NCBI GenBank assembly: GCA_905233845.1
Contig: CAJOFH010000006.1
Coordinates: forward strand, 49,844-113,843
Origin: an uncultured Muribaculaceae bacterium
GTDB lineage: Bacteria; Bacteroidota; Bacteroidia; Bacteroidales; Muribaculaceae
Length of the DNA stretch: 64,000 nucleotides
Direction of reading: 5' to 3'
Each line of letters starts with the position of its first letter. The stretch's first letter is position 1. The position numbers and the translations under genes were made by a program. Of the stretch, positions 61,297 through 64,000 are shown piece by piece. Below the pieces are notes generated by a model. It saw only the letters and a program-made list of their open reading frames with translations, ran no database searches and was not told the origin of the DNA.

Positions 61297-63054
61297 ATGA
61301 TAACTGATCAAAATTACCGTTTCTGGACTAATATAAGCCTAGACGGATACAAAAAGAAAAGTGATGCTTCCGCTTGCTTAACAAGAAAGGGAGCAAAGAA
61401 AGTTGGCATGGAGACAATGTCATTCTACTGCGCCCAAGTCAATATAAAAGATTTCTTGTGGTTGGCAGTTAATGGACATACCTTCTGCAACCTATTCGAC
61501 TATGAGACCAACAAGGAATACTGGTTTGAAAATGCCTACGGATTCAAGTTTAAAACATCTCCAGTTTACACAACAAGGCGCAGAGATGGATGCATGAAAT
61601 TATTAATGAAGAGCGACAGGTTCTTTTATGGCACACAGACGATTTTTGTGGATATCGACTATACGAGGTTCACAAATATACTTGAATATCTCAGCGTGCT
61701 CACAATCCCACCAAGTTGCGTTTACATGTCCTACTCCGACAATATTGAAAAACATGGTGTTGTTTCACGGCGATTCAGGATGGTGTATGTATTTGACTCT
61801 ATACTCGACAGGGAAGCAACGATTGGAATCTCAAAATACATCCACAAGACTATAGAGCAAGACACAGGCGAACTGATGGAAGACGATTGTGGGACTAGGA
61901 TAAGTCAGTACATGAATGGAGTATATGGTAATATGGAGTGCTATCAAAGCAATTACATCTACTCAGTCTATGACTTTCCCCAAAGTCAGATTGTGTTATA
62001 CAATAATGTCCCAGTTGTACAACAAACAAAGAATAATGCCATCAATATCGAATTTGACAAAAACTTACTCCGAGACATGGGAAGCATGAGCTACGAAGAA
62101 TTTATGCATCGTTACTCTTGGAAGTACAAATATTTCTATCGTACCGAAGGACCTGATTGGATTGATGGGAAATATCAGTTGACAGATGAGAACTTCCTAC
62201 AATTATGGTGGTATAATGAAAAGCTTGTAGATGGGCAGAATAGGAGAAATACACTCTATAAAAGAGTTTGTCTTAGACGTATCATGTATCCCGACGTTGA
62301 CCCAGACACTTTACTGTTCAATGCCTATGTGGATTTTGTTAGGTTCATCGACAATAGCGACAGTGTAATACAACTGGACACCTTGAAGAACAAAGTCGTT
62401 GGGGCTTTTAGCAGAACCATTGAAGAGCTGAGAGAGTATTGTGCCTATGAGATTCAGTACTGGAAAGAACATAGATCAAAGTTCATCACTCATCCAGACT
62501 TCAGCGATCAAGCCAGTATTAATGAGATTAACAAAGAGATTCGCTACCTCGAGATAGACAAAATCTATGATAGAAGCAAATCAACAATGGAGAATCTTGC
62601 TGAATTGGATGTTCCACAAACAACCCTTTACAGATATTGTAATGACAGGCAAATTAATACTAGGCCACAAAAAGGACTTACAAAGGAAGAAGAACGTAGC
62701 TTGAAAAGAATAGAGAAACAAGAAAAGGTAGAATTGTTCAAGTCGCTATACGCCCCCGACAAATCCGAATCACAAAATCTGGAGATTATGAGGCAAAATG
62801 GGTTAGAGATGTCAGTTGGCACTTTGCATAATTGGAAAAAGAAGTATCTAAATGTATCGGCACAGCCACTTCAAGAAGAGACTGAGCTATATAACTCATT
62901 CAACTTCCAACTCCCAAAGATAAATATACCTCAAATGCCGAAATTTGAGCAAAATTATCCAAGACGAGACAAGCCAAAATTCACCAATGACCGTTTTCTG
63001 TCAGATGTTTATGGAATTCCTATGTATAATTCATCTCCAATAGATAATAATTAA
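61297..63054 (+). CDS. AEP-primase-like / replication-associated protein with C-terminal HTH-like segments
   Basis: Preferred start MITDQNYRFWTNISLDGYKK; QTIFVDIDYTRF (hDhD), SRRFRMVYVFDS, EDDCGTRISQYMNGVYG resemble archaeo-eukaryotic primase core motifs; VPQTTLYRYCNDRQI and MSVGTLHNWKKKYL HTH-like. Confidence 0.55.
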   Translation: MITDQNYRFWTNISLDGYKKKSDASACLTRKGAKKVGMETMSFYCAQVNIKDFLWLAVNGHTFCNLFDYETNKEYWFENAYGFKFKTSPVYTTRRRDGCMKLLMKSDRFFYGTQTIFVDIDYTRFTNILEYLSVLTIPPSCVYMSYSDNIEKHGVVSRRFRMVYVFDSILDREATIGISKYIHKTIEQDTGELMEDDCGTRISQYMNGVYGNMECYQSNYIYSVYDFPQSQIVLYNNVPVVQQTKNNAINIEFDKNLLRDMGSMSYEEFMHRYSWKYKYFYRTEGPDWIDGKYQLTDENFLQLWWYNEKLVDGQNRRNTLYKRVCLRRIMYPDVDPDTLLFNAYVDFVRFIDNSDSVIQLDTLKNKVVGAFSRTIEELREYCAYEIQYWKEHRSKFITHPDFSDQASINEINKEIRYLEIDKIYDRSKSTMENLAELDVPQTTLYRYCNDRQINTRPQKGLTKEEERSLKRIEKQEKVELFKSLYAPDKSESQNLEIMRQNGLEMSVGTLHNWKKKYLNVSAQPLQEETELYNSFNFQLPKINIPQMPKFEQNYPRRDKPKFTNDRFLSDVYGIPMYNSSPIDNN

Positions 63055-63131
63055 CAACTTGGAGAATGCTGGGGGGATATCGTAAAAAATATCCCACCAG
63101 CTCAAGACATTTGAAAAATTATTTAATATAT

Positions 63132-63159
63132 ATAGTAGTAGTTTGAAGACTACTACTAT
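63132..63159. other. Perfect hairpin downstream of primase-like gene
   Basis: ATAGTAGTAGT-TTGAAG-ACTACTACTAT palindrome (11-bp arms) immediately before the tandem repeats. Confidence 0.7.
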
Positions 63160-63330
63160 TATAATAGAATGATAAAAACGGGCAAAAATTGAGTAGGGTT
63201 ATGTCTCTATATATTATAATAGAATGATAAAAATGGGCAAAAATTGAGTGGTTTAAATCCTATATATTATTATAGAATGATAAAAACGGGCAAAAAATGA
63301 GTGGTTTAAGTCCTATATATTAGAATCAAA
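63158..63330 (+). repeat. Three (plus partial fourth) tandem 53-55-bp iteron-like repeats
   Basis: Units starting at 63158, 63213, 63266 (partial 63319): ATTATAATAGAATGATAAAAACGGGCAAAAATTGAGTGGTTTAAGTCCTATAT. Confidence 0.9.
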
Positions 63331-63394
63331 AATTGATTGCTAGAGTAGCTGAAATCCCTTGAAAACCTTATAAATGAATAAATATTTGCTAACC

Positions 63395-63640
63395 TTTAGA
63401 CTGCTAGGTATTATAGACCAGCGGAGGGTTAGCTATAAACACATCTAAAGATATATTGTATATATTTTGATGGAACGGACTTAGGTGGCGAAGAGTCATC
63501 CAAGCACCACCATCGCGAGCGCTTGTATCCTTGTTGGGGTCGCTAGCCTTAAGACGCTGGCACTTGGCTTGGAAAGCTCGGAAGAAGCAGCGGACATTAT
63601 CTGAAGAAGATAGTGCCCGCCTTCTTTTTTGTCCCTTTGA
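63395..63640 (+). ncRNA. Candidate structured RNA / GC-rich non-coding island with terminator-like end
   Basis: No long ORF; GC-rich stretch CGACTTAGGTGGCGAAG...GCGAGCGCTTG...GGGGTCGCTAGCC in AT-rich surroundings, ending in a stem (AAGAAGCAGCGG/CCCGCCTTCTT) plus TTTTTT. Confidence 0.4.
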
Positions 63641-63719
63641 GCTAAATTGAATAGCCCGTCATACCCTTATACATGAGAATTATATAACTTTATTATTAAC
63701 GATAACAACAAGAGAGAGA

Positions 63720-63875
63720 ATGACAAAAACAATTAGAACAATCAACATTATTGGAGCAGTGCTATTGATTATTAACATGGGATTCGAACTCCATGATAGA
63801 ATAAAAGCATACTGCCAAAACAAGAAGCAAGAAAAACAAACCGATGACTCCACCAGAAACGACACCAAAGTCTAG
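63720..63875 (+). CDS. Small (51 aa) single-TM protein
   Basis: MTKTIRTINIIGAVLLIINMGFELHDRIKAYCQNKKQEKQTDDSTRNDTKV*; followed by a terminator. Confidence 0.5.
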   Translation: MTKTIRTINIIGAVLLIINMGFELHDRIKAYCQNKKQEKQTDDSTRNDTKV

Positions 63876-63892
63876 CAAAGGAGGAGAGAATA

Positions 63893-63931
63893 TCATCGAA
63901 CTAATTAACGTGAGTTCGATGAATTTTATTT
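63893..63931 (+). terminator. Rho-independent terminator
   Basis: TCATCGAACT ... AGTTCGATGA perfect 10-bp stem followed by ATTTTATTT. Confidence 0.8.
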
Positions 63932-64000
63932 AGCTGAAAATTAGGAACATAGCGAGATTTTTAGTAATTTTGTAGTGCAAAAAACATTATTAAAAAAACA

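Noticed and set aside
63158-63330. Possible CRISPR array (regularly spaced repeats)
   Set aside because: The whole 53-55-bp unit is repeated, with no unique spacers and no cas genes; iteron-like tandem repeat fits better.

Overview
AT-rich Bacteroidales-type chromosomal window (Prevotella/Muribaculaceae-like by gene content, TAnnTTTG promoter style and dockerin/BspA-type proteins; genus not determinable here). Left third (1-21.7 kb): mostly housekeeping genes (pfp fragment, MerR regulator, alaS, ADP-ribosylglycohydrolase, NlpC/P60, tRNA-Arg(CCG), ung, typA, gpmI, lon), plus a BspA-type leucine-rich-repeat gene flanked by two diverged ~320-bp direct repeats. Middle (about 21.9-36.9 kb): accessory, defence-like island bounded by two diverged ~140-bp repeats. 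It holds a solo ABC-type AAA ATPase, an AAA_14/DUF4143 ATPase, two RloA/RloB-like ATPase + TOPRIM-like modules (one visibly decayed), gene relics, and a 1026-aa protein joining a complete calcineurin-like phosphoesterase to a STAND-like region with a degenerate P-loop; this is the best candidate for an under-described system. Then (36.9-58.7 kb) a co-directional minus-strand capsule/exopolysaccharide locus of 21 genes, including an ACP + FkbH-like + VOC cassette and a GNAT-PLP-enzyme fusion. Right end (59.2-64 kb): a replicon-like cassette with small uncharacterised proteins, an AEP-primase-like protein, a cluster of seven TGTSACA sites, 54-bp iteron-like tandem repeats and a candidate structured RNA. 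All family calls come from reading motifs; no database search was run.
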